Assembly: GCA_973895155.1 (NCBI GenBank)
Contig: OZ316893.1
Span: 2,294,001-2,358,000 of the forward strand
Origin: Marsupella aquatica
Taxonomy: Eukaryota > Marchantiophyta
Direction: 5' to 3'
DNA length: 64,000 bases
The translations under genes and the position numbers were made by a program. Positions 24,757-36,110 of the stretch are shown in pieces (the first letter of the stretch is position 1; each line of letters starts with the position of its first letter). The notes under the pieces were generated by a model. It had not been told where the DNA came from. It did not search any database and saw only the letters and a program-made list of their open reading frames with translations.

Positions 24757-26457
24757 TCAGTGACTGCATCTTCGTTTGCATTGTTGTAGTCCACTCCTGC
24801 TTCTCCTTTGAAGCACTTGCTTCATGAAATGAAGAAGGTGTGAACCTTCCAAAATCAACACATCACCCTCATCGTCAGTAACAAAATCTTCCTCTTGCAA
24901 CTGAGATGAATCAACCCACTGTCCATACCTTGGTGGAGCGCGTACAGTGCGACCAGATGCTCTTCTAGCCGATGACTCCGGTTGATCTGCGTGTGCTGGT
25001 ACAATTTGAAGCTCAGCAGCATCAACAAACTTCCCTGGTTCCTCTGGCACAGGAACCAGCTCCATAATTGGAGCAACTCCTTCTCTCCGATCATGCACCT
25101 CATAACCAATCTCCCCCTCAACGAGATCCGAGATAGAAGATTTTCCTTTGTCAGTACGAGAGACCTGAGTATTCTCCCCTTCCTTCAATAATCTGGATTC
25201 ATTGAAGGAAACATCCCTACTGACAACGAGCTTATAGGCAATAGGATCCCATAGCCTATAGGCTTTCACACCACTCTGGTACCCAAGAAAAATACATTTC
25301 TTGGAGGTAGGATCCAACTTGGTCCTATTCTGCTTCGGTGTGAGAGCATATGCATCACTTCCAAAAACTACCAAGCCATGATAGTCTGCTTGCCGCTTAT
25401 AGCGCATCTCAAACGGCGTTTTGAAATTAATAGCACTAGAAGGAGAAAGATTTACCAAATAAGCTGCGATATTGACAGCTTTTGCCCAAAATTCTTGTGG
25501 TAAACCTGATTGGCTCAACATACTTCGTGACCGCTCCAATAGTGTCTGATTGAGCCTCTCAGCGACACCATTCTGCTGTAGAGTATAAACTGTGGTGAGA
25601 TGGCGAGTTATCCCCTGTTCTGAATAGTACTCTTCAAATTCTATTGAATTTACTCCCCGCCGTTGTCTGACCTCAGACTCTTCACCCTTGTATCCAAACA
25701 CTTGGCCGTATTTCCAGTCTGATTTTCCACCTGGGCCTTCCACTTCTTAAAAATGGACAAGACATCAGACTTATGCGTCATGAAATAAATCCACACAAAT
25801 CTTGAGTAATCGTCAATAAATGATACATAGTACAACTTTCCAGAGTGTGAGGGAGTCGGGGATGGACCCCATACGTCACTATGTATGTACTCAAGAACCG
25901 CTTTGGAACAATGAGTTCCAACACCAAAAGCATGACGATGCTGCTTTCCAAGAATGCAATGCTCACAGAACTCTAATTTACAAGATTGCAAATAAGAAAT
26001 GATTCCATTCTTCCGTAAGATAGCCAAACCCTTCTCACTCATGTGGCCTAGCCGTGAATGCCACAGTTGAGTCATCTCCTCGTGAGACTTGGTTACATTG
26101 GCCTCTCCACATACAGTATTGCCCTGTAACACATACAAATTCTTTTGTCTGCTCCCCTTCAAAATCAGTGTCTCCCGACCTGACTTGAAGTTCACCATCA
26201 ATAACACTCCATTGATGACCATTTGAATCCAACACACCGAGTGAAATCAGATTCTTATGCATGCTAGGTACATACCTGACTCCGGACACTGTGCGCACAG
26301 CGCCATCAAACATTTGAATCTTCACAGACCCAATTCCCTCAATTTGACAGGAGTGATCATTTCCCATCAGAACTGAACCGTTTGAAACAGAGTAAGAACT
26401 GAAAAACTCACGAATGTAACAAATATGAAAAGAGCAAGCACAATCAAGAATCCACAC
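24757..26457 (-). pseudogene. Copia-A protease and integrase, broken
   Basis: The protease region starts at WILDCACSFHIC, where the family's Asp-Ser/Thr-Ala active-site triad reads DCA, so the serine is lost. The gag-pre-integrase zinc finger and integrase core follow (SDVWGP, FIDDYSRFVW, LRSDNGGE), then the QQNGVAERLNQTLLE segment and C-terminal SPSSAINFKTPFEMRY. Two overlapping frames near 25650-25743 and 26035-26237 show frameshifts. Confidence 0.9.
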
Positions 26458-26559
26458 ATCATCTGCTCTCCTAGATGACGTGCATAGGGCATACCCCCGG
26501 CTTCATAAAACATACTCATCATTGAGTAAATCAACTTCTCCATCAGCCCTAGCCACATT

Positions 26560-27512
26560 TGCCAATGAAGTTTCCGTTGCCTTTCCCTTACAGTCTCGCT
26601 TGAAGTGTCCAACTTGGTTGCACTTCCAACATGTCACCTGCCTCCTCTGAGGGGATTTACCCCTGGACTTAGATCTGGATTAGATCTAAATTGGGTTCTA
26701 CGGTCCCCAGTTGGTCGTTGCATACTCCTCCCACGGTTAACATTGAGGGCAACACCAGATGATGAAGGCTGTGACGTGATGTGCATCTTCTGCTGAAGAT
26801 CATCACTAAGCAGAGAACTTATCACGTCATTGTATGAAATAGTATCCCTATCACAATGCAACAACACTCGTGATAGGGACTGGTAAGATGGAGACAATGA
26901 ACTAAGAAGCTACAAAGCCTTCGTCTCATCATTCAAAGTCTCCCCAAGGTTTTCCAAGTCAATGACCATGTCGTTGAAAGCATCCACATGGTCTTGCAAC
27001 TTCGTACCGGATTCTTTCATCCTGAAACTCATCAGTTTGTAGGAAGTGTAGAGCCGGTTCGACAACTCCTTGCGCTGATACTTGCTCTGCAATTCTGCAA
27101 ACAAGGACATGCAATCTTTATGTGCACCCAACTGCTTGATGATGGGAGGCATGAGATAGAGTGTAACACACCACACTCCCTGCTCCTACATGCGGTCCCA
27201 TTGTTTCTCATCAACATCGTCTTCACGAGGGCTCAGCAGTTGGCCCATCCCTGACGCATAGAGCACTCCCTTCACCTGCTTCTCCCATAGCAAGTAGTCA
27301 GAGCGCCCATGATACTTTGTCACTTCATACTTGGGTCCCCCAAACTTGAAAGTCCCCATCTTCTTCTTTGGTACTACCGTGAGCTCCGGTAGTAGTACTA
27401 CTTCCTCCACCACACGCAGCACCGGTGATGGTATCGGTGTCACGTGCTCTTCTTCCTGCTCCTCTCTCTGCCCCTCAAACCGCCGCGGTGATCCTCGTGC
27501 TTCAAGTTCCAA
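26560..27512 (-). pseudogene. Copia-A gag, broken
   Basis: Starts near 27512 with MELEARGSPRRFEG, contains GRSDYLLWEKQVKGVL, has a stop after WDRM (about 27186), continues through the KLQDHVDAFNDMV segment (about 26980-27010), and ends in a CCHC zinc knuckle (C-WK-C-NQVG-H-FKRD-C, about 26590-26640). The QDH codons at about 26988-26996 mark the site that is split in the related element. Confidence 0.88.
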
Positions 27513-28168
27513 GTCTTGTCAACAACGAATGTTGATGAATTGCACTTGGTGCCGTCACCAAGTCCAACAAGGTAATTGATTTTGCTTAGCCTTCCTCTTC
27601 GCATCAAAGAGCCAATCCCGAACTCAAAATAATCATCTTGCGTCAATCTCTCCGTTGAGTCAAAACACTTGACGCTTCTCCCTCCGAGTCGATTGTCACG
27701 ACAAGAAACCCCGATCAGGCAAAAGAGGACTCCATAGCCGGTCAGAAAATCAGAATGCTTCTTTTGCTCGTCCCGTCGCACACGGTACACACTTGGTAAC
27801 AAATCAGCTACCAAAACAAACAGCTCATCCCGATCTACAAGCAGAGCTACAACATGCAATGCCTCCTTCGCCGTAGAGCTCAAACCGTCGAGAAAACAAA
27901 CTCTGGTCCCTCCTCCGAAAAACCATCGAACACGAATGTTGCCAAATTTTTTCACAAAATCCAGAACGATAAAAACTTAGATCTCTCTGCACCACGAGCT
28001 CCGTTCAGCGATTTCTTCACACTGTTAGAAAACTCTTGCCCCGATCTATCCGTTGAGCCCATAAACTCCAAGTTCCATGCGACGGAACTCCAGGAAATCC
28101 ACCGACACTCAACACTGGAAAAAACCGTCACAAAATCCTGTCACGAACACACGTCACCTCCCAGGCAT

Positions 28169-28180
28169 GCTCTGATACCA
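28169..28180 (-). other. Copia-A primer binding site
   Basis: Minus-strand TGGTATCAGAGC, two bases inside the 5' LTR, is complementary to the 3' end of plant initiator Met tRNA. Confidence 0.9.
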
Positions 28181-28182
28181 AT

Positions 28183-28527
28183 TGTTGAGCATAGACGACG
28201 ATCGCAACGGCAAGCCCATGAACCATCCAACGCACAATAGTCGACACAGAGAGATACGTGGTTCACCTCCACATGAGACTACGTCCACGGGAACACACAA
28301 GAGCTTTATTGCACTCTAGGCCGACCGACTATACCAAGCATCCACAGCACAAGCTCTCCCTATCTCTCAACTGGCTTCGTAACAATGAGCCTGAGTTCCA
28401 CCTCTCCAAGCAAACACCGTTTGATTATAGAGTGTGCACAACATGACTAACCTAACCAAGTCTGCGACTAAGGTTAGTCTTAACTACGGTACATTCGTAA
28501 CTCTAGACCTAAAAGTAAATCCTAACA
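28183..28527 (-). repeat. Copia-A 5' LTR
   Basis: 345 bp, TG...CA. The half next to the internal region (R/U5) is nearly the same as in the LTRs at 40360 and 55302. The outer part (U3) is largely different. Confidence 0.95.
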
Positions 28528-28628
28528 CAAACTACCTGCAACCAATTGCATGCAGAGGAATCTTTAGTTGGATGCTTTCAAGATGTTCAGCTCACAATCC
28601 AAGATCTGTCGGACAGTCCCGAAAGGTC

Positions 28629-29947
28629 TTAGTCCACTCCAAAGGTATTCCTAATAATTTTGGCAAGGTATTTGTAAGGTCCAGTCTGCGTCCTTACAAG
28701 TACACCACGAGCTCGCTTTCTCATGCAAAATGAGCATCGACAGGACCGAGATGTCAAAATAAGGAACATACAAAAGTCAAAAGATGTTGTGGACTTTGAA
28801 ACATACATTTCATCAAAGTTGTTAGGACAGAGGTCAGGTTTAGAGTCGAGTTTGAAAGAGCATTGTACTTTCTCCCACGCGATTATCCTTTCCCTCTCAC
28901 CAAACTCGATGCTACGGAAAACGCATGTTTCGCTTCTTTGGGAATCGGTGTGCAGCATCGTTAGCAGCTCATTCTCCACAGCCACGGTCACCAACGAAGC
29001 TTCCGTATAAGAAAGTGAATGCCGAGGTAAACTAACAAAATGCCTTCGTTTCCATGAATTTTTATCGACATCGTAGACAACAATGCCATTCATATACATC
29101 ACATGGAGCTTCCCTTGCGTTTTGAACACACTGTCCCGGAAGAGCACAAAATTCTGAACCCTTCTCCACTCGTCCTTGCCTGGATGATACACGTCTAGAA
29201 AATTTGCTGCCTGAGACCTGTAACCTGGTTCATTATCATCATCGTTTTCTTCATCGTCAACATCGTCCCCGTCAAAGTCGTTTTTCATCAATATGATCGC
29301 TGACACCATCGACACCGTTATCGGTAAATTCGAAATCCATCTTCCTTGTCCAATAACTCGGATCAAGAAGTATCCTTCCGCCGTGAATGAAAAGCTCCTC
29401 GCCCATAGTTGTAACACCGTGATCGAATCTCAAGAATATCTTAGACCTGATCGACTGCCAAGTATCAAACTTCGGGTCATAAACTTCTGACACCAAAATA
29501 GGTCCATTCTCCTGAGAACTACCCCCCAATGCGTAAATATTACCATCTACCACGCCAACCCCAAAATCTTCCCTTTCGTAATGCATACTTTCACATTCTT
29601 CCCACAGACCATGCGCAGCTATATCCATCACATACACTTCGTTACTCGAGAACGAATTGTCCAACTGTCCTCCCAAGATATACACTTTACCGTCTAGAGA
29701 AATGCATCCGCAAGCCCATGGGATTCCTGTCTCGAGATGGGGGATTTGAGAAAGCCGATAAAAAGCGTTTTCTCTCCCGGAATAAAGACCCAGTGCACAA
29801 CACCCGACGTCTCCCACTTGAAAATTATTGATCACAACCAGTGTCTCTATTGAATGAGACCGAATTCTGGCATCATAGACCTTCCGGCTCCGAATTGCTT
29901 GCTTCTAGCCACGGCTCACTGATGAGAGGGTGTAAAAAGTCCTCCAT
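28629..29947 (-). pseudogene. Kelch-repeat protein gene with two frame breaks
   Basis: Reading from 29947: MEDFLHPLISEPWLEAS, then a shift of frame at about 29895, then SRKVYDARIRSHSIETLVV and kelch blades around CISLDGKVYILGG, VVDGNIYALGG and TTMGEELFIHGG. A second shift occurs near 29283, after which an acidic DGDDVDDEENDDD loop and another blade (LHVMYMNGIVVYDVDKNSW) follow to a stop at 28629. No F-box is visible. Plant kelch proteins of this sort are often F-box adaptors, but this copy shows only the propeller. Two small indels explain the breaks; splicing or sequencing error are alternatives. Copia-A sits just beyond its 3' end. Confidence 0.7.
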
Positions 29948-31350
29948 GGCAGCTTAGGAGAAATGTGATCGAGTGTGACCTCATCCGGGATGCCCGGAAG
30001 GAGATGCTGGCCCTGGTCTACCTCCTCAAAGCCCTGGAATTCATCGTTGGTCTGCGTCCTGACAGGAGCTAGCTAGGACCCTCGGCTGGAACCAATATGA
30101 GTCATAAGTTCCTCCATATTCAGGGTTCAGAGTTTCTGTCATTACCCATCTGACCCCGTCTCCGATTGTGCTTAGAAGAACTCAAATCTCCATCTCATCA
30201 GGTCTGGTGACAGTTCTGAGACCTCCAAGCTCTCCAGGCAGCGCTCTCTACAGGACTAGCTGGAACAAAGATGAGCCATCAAATCCTCCATATTCAGGGC
30301 TCAGAGGTGCAATTCCTGTAATTTCTCCCCTGTCTTCCTCTCCTCCGTCATTAATAATCTGACCACCGTCACCCATTGCAACCAAGAAACCTCATATCTT
30401 CTCCCACTGTGGTGCTCTGGTGTCATTCCTGGGTGTCCTTTCGAGGGGTTAGCCTTTGCTGTTGGTCCTCAGTGTTCACTTTAGTATCAACACTAAAGTA
30501 TGAATACATCTCAATGACATTCTCGTGTAGGAATGAAACTCCATACAGAAATGGTCTTGCTTGGAGGTTTTTGGGGCTCTTCACCTTATCTTTGATTATT
30601 TCCCATAGGACCTTTGATTATTTCCCATAGGGCTTGTACAGTGTTTTGTGCAGAGCGGAGTCCTTATCCACCAGATTTGATCTTCACTGGTTTTTTGGGG
30701 TTAGACATGCACTATTCTTTGTAAAATGAGACGATTGGGTTTAGGGGCCTCTAGTCAAATTTCTTCTCATGACCCCCTATGCAATTTACTCTCAAATTCT
30801 GCCACTCAGCAAAATTTTTAGTAAGATTGAGCAAAATTAGCTCAATAAGATTTTAGTATTTTTGCCATTTTTGGGGACTCTTTGGCTTTTGGCTTTTGGT
30901 TCTTTGGTCTTTCCTTTGTTCTCACCCCTTTATTGAGTCTCCTGCCCTTGATGTCCTGTCTCGCAATATTGGAGCTTTTTATTGATTGGCAGAGTATACT
31001 CTGTCTCCTACTATGGAGCTTTTGTTGTTTGGTAGAGTAGGACTATTTTTGTGTGCCATAGCTCATGACATTTTTGAATTAGATGTGTACCATTAGTTCA
31101 CCACACTATTGAAATGCACTGGTAGTTTTTTCCCCCTTTTTCTATTTCCTCTTTCTAGATTTTTCATGTTTGCATTTGCCTCTTCTCTAGTACACTTCGT
31201 TAGTGTTTGTCCCTTTTGGACCTCTTTTGCTTTCCCTTTAGTGTTTTAAGAGAGAAACCATAATTTATATGGAAGGGAAGAAACAAAGTACAATGAAGGG
31301 AAACCAAAAAAGATCCAAGAGGACAAGCACCAAACATAAATAATAGCCAA
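29948..31350. other. Spacer between kelch pseudogene and left arm
   Basis: A diverged direct duplication is seen: 'cctccatattcagggttcagag' region at about 30060-30135 recurs at about 30255-30305. From about 30850 the DNA is T-rich with 'ggcttttgg' words. About 31255-31345, read on the minus strand, resembles the non-LTR 3' tail at 13430-13668. No gene was recognised. Confidence 0.45.
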
Positions 31351-31749
31351 ATGCAACCGGAAAATCAAAAAGAAGAAGTAAAGAAAAGGGGGAAATTGTT
31401 ATCACTTCCCCAGTGAATTGGACAAGAGGTCTACAGCTAAAGCAAATGTCGCTAATGGTCCACACCCACACTAGTATCGTAACTAAATTTGCAAGAGTGA
31501 CAGGAATATACTCTAGGGGGGACACGAGCATTGTAACTAAATTTCCAAGAGTGACAGAAATATACTCTAGGGCGGCTTGAGTGCCCTTTGTTTGGCCCTT
31601 TTTTTTGGTAAAGTATGACCACTTTACATATGTTTTCTCTTTGCCACTATTATATCTAACCTCCTGCAGCTACTCAACCAAGAAAAACATTTTAAATTGG
31701 AGTGACCCTGGAAAAGTAGATTCACAGATCGGAGTGTCCACAATGGCTC

Positions 31750-32440
31750 AGCGTTGCAGGTCTGTAGAGAGCCATCAGCTCCATCGACAAAGGTATAAGC
31801 TGAACCTGAACTCCATTCAGATTGCAAGACTTTCATTTACAGTAGAGGTTTCCCATGTGGATGCAGCTTGATCGCTATAGTGCAGAACAATTCCCTAGCC
31901 TGTTTGTTTTTGCTACTGTAGTGGAGCCAAACCCTGGACCCAAAGCTTGAAGGGACCTTTGAAAGAACCTTTGGAATGCTGAGCCAAGTCTGTAAAGAGT
32001 CATCGGTTCCATCGACAAAGGTATGAGCTGAGCTGAAAGATGTATCGGGAAACTCCATTCAGATTGCAAATACTTTCATGTATAGTAGAGGTTTCCCATC
32101 TGGATGCAGCTTGATCGCCCGAGTGCAGGCCTATTCCACAGCCTGCTTGTTTTGCAACTGTAGTGGAGCCAAACCCTTGACCCAAAGCTTGAAGGGACCT
32201 TTGGAGTGCTGAGCCAAGTCTCTAAAGAGTCATTAGCTCCATCGACAAAGGTGTCAGCTGAGCTGAAAGTTTTATCCGGAAATTCTTTTCAGATTGCAAG
32301 ACTTTCGTAAGAGTAGAGCTTTCCCAACAGATCCAGCTTGATCGCCCGAGCGCAGACCTATGCCATAGCTTGTTTGTCTTTGCAACTGTAGTGGAGCATC
32401 CCCTTGATTCAAAGCTCGAAGGGAACATTGGAAAAAGATT
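31750..32440 (+). repeat. Tandem repeats upstream of P450 copy 1, ~230-242-bp units
   Basis: Landmarks recur in order: gtggagcc (31921, 32163, and gtggagca at 32391), caaagcttgaagggac, gctgagccaagtct, ccatcgacaaaggt, cagattgcaa and gatgcagcttgatcg. Offsets are 242 and 228 bp, with a partial first unit. The last partial unit runs into the first codons of the longest P450 frame. The array is duplicated in the right arm at about 54185-54880. It might affect P450 expression, but nothing in the sequence proves this. Confidence 0.85.
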
Positions 32441-32463
32441 CACGCTCTTGGAGGTCCATCAGG

Positions 32464-33945
32464 ATGGGGATAACGATGACAACAGCTCTCATCGTGGGTT
32501 TCCTACCTCTCTTGTTATTGTTGTTGCGGAGCTTTTTGCTACCACCGGCCCCGAAATTGCCTCCTGGGCCACGGCCGCTGCCGATTGTGGGCAATTTGCT
32601 GTTGATTAGGAAGTATCCATCTTTAAACGACTTCGCCAACGAAATGAAGCGCCAATACGGTCCGATAGTGAGTATCTGGATGGGCTCCACGCCTATGGTC
32701 ATCATATCGGGGCCGGAAATCATCCAGGAAGCCATGATCTCGCAGGGGAGCATTTTCAATGCACGCGGACGAAGCGAGTCCTTCCGCATTTTGACAGACG
32801 GCTACAGAATACTCGAAGGGGAGCGTCACCGGTTCGTCCGGAAGCTAATGGTCTCCGGCTTTCTGAGCAACAAGAGATTGGCGGAATTCAGACCCATCCG
32901 TGAGCAAGAAGTAGACTTCCTGGTCGAGAGGTTGAAGAAGCAACTTCGGGAAAACAGAGGAATTGTGTCGATTTTTCGTGAACTAATCCGTTTGACAGTC
33001 TGCAATTTGATTGTAGGCAATCTCTTCGGGAGGAGATTGACTGCGGAGGAGTACGTGGACCTGGACGAGGTGATGGTCAAGCGCTTCCAAACAGCGGTGG
33101 GTGGACCGAGCGACTTCATACCGTTGCTAGCATGGCTTCCGAAGAGGACAGGGGCCGACTTCATGCTGGAATTGCGAAGGGATATCTCTCGAATCGTAGA
33201 GCCGCTGATTGAGGAGAGGAAGCAAGTCCTCAAGTCCGGGAACACGGGTCAAGGCACACTTGTGGATACCCTACTGGGGCTGCAAGAGGGCGAGATCCCA
33301 AGTCCAGTAGAAATTTTGGATTCAGATGTGGTACTGATATGTATGGAAATTCTCAATGCCGGGACAGACACCACCGCACTAAATTTGGAGTACTGCATCG
33401 CCAATCTCATCAACCATCCGGAGATACAGGAGAAGTTAGCTCAAGAGATTTCTGCCGTTGTGGGCGAGAGGGTTGTGAATGAGGATGACATACCTCAGCT
33501 CCCTTACTTACGAGCGGTGGTCAAAGAGGTTCTACGGAGGCATAGTCCAACGCGATTGGCACCATCTCGGAGGGCGTTGTCCGCTACCAAGGTTGCAGGC
33601 TACGACATACCAGTGGACACAATCGTTTTGCAGCATCTGGAGGCTGTGGCCTTGAGCTCTGAACTCTGGGAGGATCCTCTGGAGTTCAGGCCCGAGCGCT
33701 CTCTTAACAAGACAGTGGATATCACTGGCTCCACCGAAATCACCATGATACCATTCGGAGTGGGTCGTCGAAACTGCCCAGCTGCCAACATCGCTTTTCT
33801 GCATGCAGAATTGATCCTGGCTCGTCTGATTCAAGCATTCCAGTGGAATCCTGTCACCCCTGGCCAGCTTCTGGACCTTTCCCCTGATGCTGGGCTCACT
33901 GCTCCCATGAAGTACCCCCTTGTTGCGTCTTTACAGGAGCGATAG
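32464..33945 (+). CDS. Cytochrome P450, A-type, CYP77/CYP89-like, copy 1
   Basis: An intronless frame of 493 residues from the ATG at 32464 (513 from 32404). I prefer 32464 because the first 20 codons of the longer frame lie in the upstream tandem repeat and the hydrophobic anchor follows at once. Motifs, numbered from 32404: proline hinge PPGPRPLP (53-60), oxygen-binding AGTDTT (319-324), EVLR of the ExxR pair (375-378), and PFGVGRRNCPA with haem Cys458. The PERF motif reads PERS (Ser433), whereas copy 2 has Phe. NAGTDTT...LEYCIANL and PEIQEKL resemble CYP77/CYP89. Expected role: ER-anchored monooxygenase acting with P450 reductase; substrate unknown. It differs from copy 2 at four residues only (98, 122, 383, 433). 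Confidence 0.9.
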   Translation: MGITMTTALIVGFLPLLLLLLRSFLLPPAPKLPPGPRPLPIVGNLLLIRKYPSLNDFANEMKRQYGPIVSIWMGSTPMVIISGPEIIQEAMISQGSIFNARGRSESFRILTDGYRILEGERHRFVRKLMVSGFLSNKRLAEFRPIREQEVDFLVERLKKQLRENRGIVSIFRELIRLTVCNLIVGNLFGRRLTAEEYVDLDEVMVKRFQTAVGGPSDFIPLLAWLPKRTGADFMLELRRDISRIVEPLIEERKQVLKSGNTGQGTLVDTLLGLQEGEIPSPVEILDSDVVLICMEILNAGTDTTALNLEYCIANLINHPEIQEKLAQEISAVVGERVVNEDDIPQLPYLRAVVKEVLRRHSPTRLAPSRRALSATKVAGYDIPVDTIVLQHLEAVALSSELWEDPLEFRPERSLNKTVDITGSTEITMIPFGVGRRNCPAANIAFLHAELILARLIQAFQWNPVTPGQLLDLSPDAGLTAPMKYPLVASLQER

Positions 33946-34150
33946 GTGGACTCATGAATTTCTTAGTCTAGCGATGGATGGTCTCTTGAATTTCTTAGTG
34001 TAGCGATGGATGGTCTCTTGAATTTCTTTGCAGACTGCACAGAGCTTTCCATCTCAATGTCTTGAGGAATTTCTTAGTCTAGCGATGGATGGTCTCCTGA
34101 ATTCCATTGCAGACCATTCTCAATTCTCAATTCTCAATCTCAAATGAGAT
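33946..34150 (+). repeat. Short tandem repeats and a hairpin after P450 copy 1
   Basis: The phrase ctagcgatggatggtctc with neighbouring gaatttctta recurs three times in about 130 bp. It is followed by a self-complementary stretch centred on tctcaaatgagatttgaga (about 34135-34155). The same structure occurs inverted at about 52450-52650. Confidence 0.75.
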
Positions 34151-34259
34151 TTGAGAATTTCATTGCTTCCTATCTCAAATGTCTTGACAGCCTACTCGTG
34201 AAGAGTTTGCTTCCTGGCATCAGCACAAGTGCTTAGATGTAAAGATGAGGAGGTTTGTA

Positions 34260-34700
34260 AGATGCACTAATTTTTGCCAAGTTTTAGGGAGTCGTGTACA
34301 GCCCTCCTGACATTCAGTGTGAATTTATGTGTAAAGGAAAGTGAGTCCTCCTGAAATTCAGTGTAAATTTGTATAAGTAAAGTCAGCTTTACTGTCTTAC
34401 ATGGCATCGTTGCCATAAATAAATATTTGAGATTTGATGGGCTATTATTGTCCATAATTTCGCTGTGTGAATTTGTGTATAAGTACTGTCTTACAATATT
34501 GCATTGTTGGTATAAATAAATATTTGAGGGGTTATTATTGTCCATAATTTTGCTTGAATTTCTAGAGGCATTTTATAAGTAAATATTTAAGTTTTGAGAG
34601 GCTATTGTTGTCTATAATTCTCTAGTAAGAATATGGACTATTATTGTCCATAATTTTACTTGAGTTTTTAGAAACTATTAATATTGTCCATAATTCTCTG
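34260..34700 (+). repeat. AT-rich imperfect tandem repeat
   Basis: The word tattattgtccataatt and close variants recur about five times between 34440 and 34695, with ataaataaatatttgag between. Inverted counterparts lie at about 51900-52320. Confidence 0.75.
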
Positions 34701-35179
34701 GTAAGAGTACATATACTCTTAGAAAGCCTAAGAGGGTTTGATGTTTACTAGTTTTAGTAGAACTAGAGTAGAACAATGAGTTCATGTATTCTTCTCTATA
34801 AATGCCCTGAAAATTAGAAAGTGTATCACCAAGTGTCTCAGGCACCCTTTCTTAGTGAGGGTCCTAGCGAGGTCCCTAGCCTCTTGAGCACCCTTTTGTT
34901 GCCAAGGTTGCTGGCCTCCCAAAACCTCGCCACCATTTGTCGCCGACGTTGCTAGCCTCAATCAAGGGAATTCAAGTGCATTGGTAGGTCCGCAAGTTAG
35001 TTATGGGTAATAATTTACAAATTCCAAATAAATGACACAAACATGAACCTAGAGGGCTAGTGGCCACTTTGCCTATGTGCAGCCTGGATAACTGCATGGT
35101 GGTTAAATGCAGGCCAGCCGTGTAGTCCCCACATATTGCACAGATTTCCTTTGTAAATGCACCAAAAAATGCAGATTTG

Positions 35180-35192
35180 ATGATTATATCTA
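35180..35192. other. Empty Helitron insertion site
   Basis: Left-arm sequence reads continuously across the point where the right arm holds 47424-51434. On the complement it reads gaatagata directly followed by taatcatc, with A and T meeting at the insertion point, as for Helitron targets. Confidence 0.75.
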
Positions 35193-35966
35193 TTCTTATT
35201 CAATCTATAAGTGTTTAGATGCATTTATGGGGGTTTCAATGCATACAGATCCCCTCAACAAAGTGTAGAGGATATCATTTATGCATTTATCTATATGTGC
35301 ATGGTTTGCACTATTTAGTAAGTGCTTGGGACATTACTTATGCACTTACCTGTTTTGTAATCAGGTCACACTCACTCCTCGGACCCCAAGCCCTCACATT
35401 GCATGATCAACTGGATAAATGCATAAAATTACTTTATGTACTTGTTTGTCGCATTTATGTTCCCTGTGTATGCATTGCAGTAACTTATAAAATGCATTGT
35501 ACCCTTATAGATGGAAATGTACTATGTATCTGTCCTTTAGTGCCACTATTTAGTGAGGGTAGATCTTTGCAAAATACAATTTTTGCATTGATAGGACAAA
35601 AAATCACTATAATCAGGCTACATGGTTGGCCTGATTTATACTCTGAATGCACTTACCACACTGCACTTATCCGAAATTCACTGTAGTGCCTCGTTCAACA
35701 GTGACGCTGGATTCGAAAACGAAAAGGATACTAGGATAAATACAGGCTTGGGGGTCTTGTAGTGCATACGAGGATAAGTACAGGCTTAAGGGTCTTCCCC
35801 GGACCCCTTGTACATAGTTGTTCATTATCAAATCTTTCTACAATAATTTATTGATGCTCAGTTTATAAGTTGTTCCTTTATCTAGTCTTTCAAGATTACG
35901 TTATTGATGCTACATCACATATTGTAGAGGGCAATTATTTAAAACTGCAGCTCCTAGGACACACGT

Positions 35967-36110
35967 CCTCTCTTTTTTTTGGGGAAAGGGGCAAAAGCCC
36001 AAACTCATGAAAAGAGGCAAAAGGGGAAAGGACCCATATCCTCTCTTTTTTGGGTGGGAAGGGGCAGAAGTCCAAACTCATGAAAAGAGGCAAAAGGGGA
36101 AAAGAACCCT
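35967..36110 (+). repeat. Two-copy tandem duplication, 73-bp period
   Basis: The unit beginning cctctctttttt recurs at 36040. Both copies contain ccaaactcatgaaaagaggc and an A/G-rich tail. Confidence 0.85.

Larger units (their letters stand above)
22722..28527 (-). mobile_element. Copia-A: complete, decayed Ty1/copia retrotransposon (Tnt1/Tork-like)
   Basis: 5806 bp between two 345-bp LTRs, flanked by the target duplication caaac (22717-22721 and 28528-28532). Coding order on the minus strand is gag, protease, integrase, reverse transcriptase, RNase H, the copia order. The gag-pre-integrase wording (LWHSRLGHMSEKGL, FCEHCILGKQH) is Tnt1-like. By eye I count about 20 mismatches between the LTRs, mostly transitions, so insertion is not recent. 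The reading frame is broken by several stops and shifts, so it cannot make its own proteins. It lies between the carrier gene and the kelch pseudogene. Confidence 0.95.

Noticed and set aside
27440-27955. 171-codon minus frame in the copia-A leader as an extra gene
   Set aside because: It lies in the untranslated leader between primer site and gag, has no domain, and no equivalent frame is obvious in copia-C.
32404-32463. First 20 codons of the longest P450 frame as true N-terminus
   Set aside because: They come from the last copy of an upstream tandem repeat, and a hydrophobic anchor follows the later ATG directly.
32409-33834. Several open frames antisense to both P450 genes
   Set aside because: Shadow frames of a GC-richer coding region, with no domains; the same ones occur in both copies only because the copies are near-identical.
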